Of a stretch of 24,057 bases of DNA, positions 23,348 to 24,057 are shown in pieces. The position numbers were made by a program, and so were the translations under genes. Below the pieces are notes generated by a model, which saw nothing but the letters and a program-made list of their open reading frames with translations, did no database searches and was not told the DNA's origin. Source of the DNA: an uncultured Roseburia sp. (lineage in GTDB: Bacteria > Bacillota > Clostridia > Lachnospirales > Lachnospiraceae); assembly GCA_934307185.1 (NCBI GenBank), contig CAKRCJ010000006.1, forward strand, positions 1 through 24,057, in the 5' to 3' direction. Every line of letters starts with the position of its first letter. The first letter of the stretch is position 1.

Positions 23348-24057
23348 ATGGCACAACAAAAAACAACTTATACACTTGCCGATATTCTCGGTTTACCAAT
23401 TTCCGAGCAGGATGCACTGGATTTTATCCGTCAAAACACCGATGAAAATTCCTTCCGCACTTTTAATCTCATGGACAATACTTACCGCGATAAGCTTCTT
23501 CACTTTATTATGGGTAAAAACGGTCTTGCAGTTACCTATGACTCTGTTTTCAAATATGTAATGATGCCTGGCGGTACAACGGAACGCTTGGAACATTTTT
23601 TATCTGCTATACTGGGCGAACCCGTCCAGATTAAGCAGGTCTTATCACGCGAGGGAAGCCAGATTGCAGAAACCGGCTCTTTCATTATCGCAGACATTAT
23701 TGTGAGTACAAAAAATGGTTCTATCATGAATGTGGAAATCCAGAAAATCGGCTACGACTTTCCCGGTGAACGCGCCAGCTGTTATACCGCCGACATGATT
23801 ATGCGCCAGTACAATTACCTGAAAAATAAAAATGACCGCTTCACCTATCGTGATATGAAACCGGTCTATCTTATCGTCTTTATGGAAAAAAGTCCCGCTC
23901 CCTTCCGTCAATCCAGTCATTACATTCATAACAGACATTCTTCTTTTGATACCGGTCTTAATCTAAATCTGCTCGACAATATTTCCTTCATTTCCCTTGA
24001 CACCTTCCGCTCTGTAGTTCACAATATAACTACAGAACAGGACGCATGGTTAAAATT
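23348..24057 (+). CDS. Rpn/PDDEXK_2-family nuclease (transposase-like), N-terminal part (runs off right edge)
   Basis: Open from the ATG at 23348 to the window end, 236 residues with no stop. AAGGAGGA lies at good spacing upstream. After an ~60-residue N-terminus comes the family segment: YDSVFKYVM, HFLSAILGEPV, then ADIIVSTKNGSIMNVEIQ, in which the Asp and the Glu-x-Gln form the PD-(D/E)XK metal site, followed by RASCYTADMIMRQY. Members are annotated as recombination-promoting nucleases or putative transposases, are often multicopy, and some have been linked to phage defence. The protein probably continues for another 50-100 residues. The neighbouring 198-bp palindrome could be unrelated or a substrate. 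Confidence 0.85.
   Translation, partial: MAQQKTTYTLADILGLPISEQDALDFIRQNTDENSFRTFNLMDNTYRDKLLHFIMGKNGLAVTYDSVFKYVMMPGGTTERLEHFLSAILGEPVQIKQVLSREGSQIAETGSFIIADIIVSTKNGSIMNVEIQKIGYDFPGERASCYTADMIMRQYNYLKNKNDRFTYRDMKPVYLIVFMEKSPAPFRQSSHYIHNRHSSFDTGLNLNLLDNISFISLDTFRSVVHNITTEQDAWLK

Overview
The window looks like the chromosome of a low-GC, Gram-positive anaerobe of the Clostridia, most likely a gut or rumen Lachnospiraceae. This is inferred from the AT-rich sequence, strong AAGGAGG-type ribosome binding sites, lipoprotein signal peptides, several sigma-A-like promoters with extended -10 boxes, a clostridial three-cluster [FeFe] hydrogenase and GH94 phosphorylases. No tRNA, rRNA, CRISPR array or complete insertion sequence was seen.

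Layout. (1) 1-2891: start of a TPR-like lipoprotein gene running off the left edge, then a terminator region with five 15-bp tandem repeats, then glycogen/maltodextrin phosphorylase, all on the minus strand. (2) 3229-5880: an AraC/cupin regulator divergent from glgP, converging on a minus-strand cluster of a GntR/FCD regulator, signal peptidase II and a PAP2-family membrane phosphatase. (3) 6008-19230: a beta-glucan utilisation locus. It holds a CUT1 sugar ABC importer (binding lipoprotein and two permeases, no ATPase), a divergent AraC regulator, two different GH94 phosphorylases and a 1165-residue lipoprotein with a GH16 laminarinase-type domain, a 12-residue-repeat linker and several CBM-like modules. 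(4) 19284-22843: a two-gene [FeFe]-hydrogenase operon whose partner protein fuses a NuoF-type Fe-S segment to a GltD-type FAD/NAD(P)H oxidoreductase. (5) 22882-23079: a 198-bp nested palindromic element, followed by the start of a PD-(D/E)XK (Rpn-like) nuclease gene that runs off the right edge.

How the parts fit. The surface-anchored GH16 enzyme would cut beta-1,3 or mixed-linkage glucan outside the cell, the importer would take up the oligosaccharides, and the two phosphorylases would split disaccharides with phosphate to glucose 1-phosphate plus a second sugar, saving ATP. GlgP does the same chemistry on alpha-glucan stores, and the hydrogenase disposes of fermentation electrons.

The most interesting signal is a shared sequence upstream of three beta-glucan units. 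A 27-bp element (23/27 identical) lies upstream of the binding-protein gene and of the large GH94 gene, and its 12-bp core is upstream of the GH16 gene. It has two half-sites 20 bp apart, as expected for an AraC-type operator, and it overlaps the promoter of the local AraC gene. In two of the three places the operator/promoter region is packed into or beside the terminator hairpin of the preceding gene. The 198-bp palindrome next to the nuclease gene and the terminator-arm tandem repeat downstream of glgP are the other unexplained structures.
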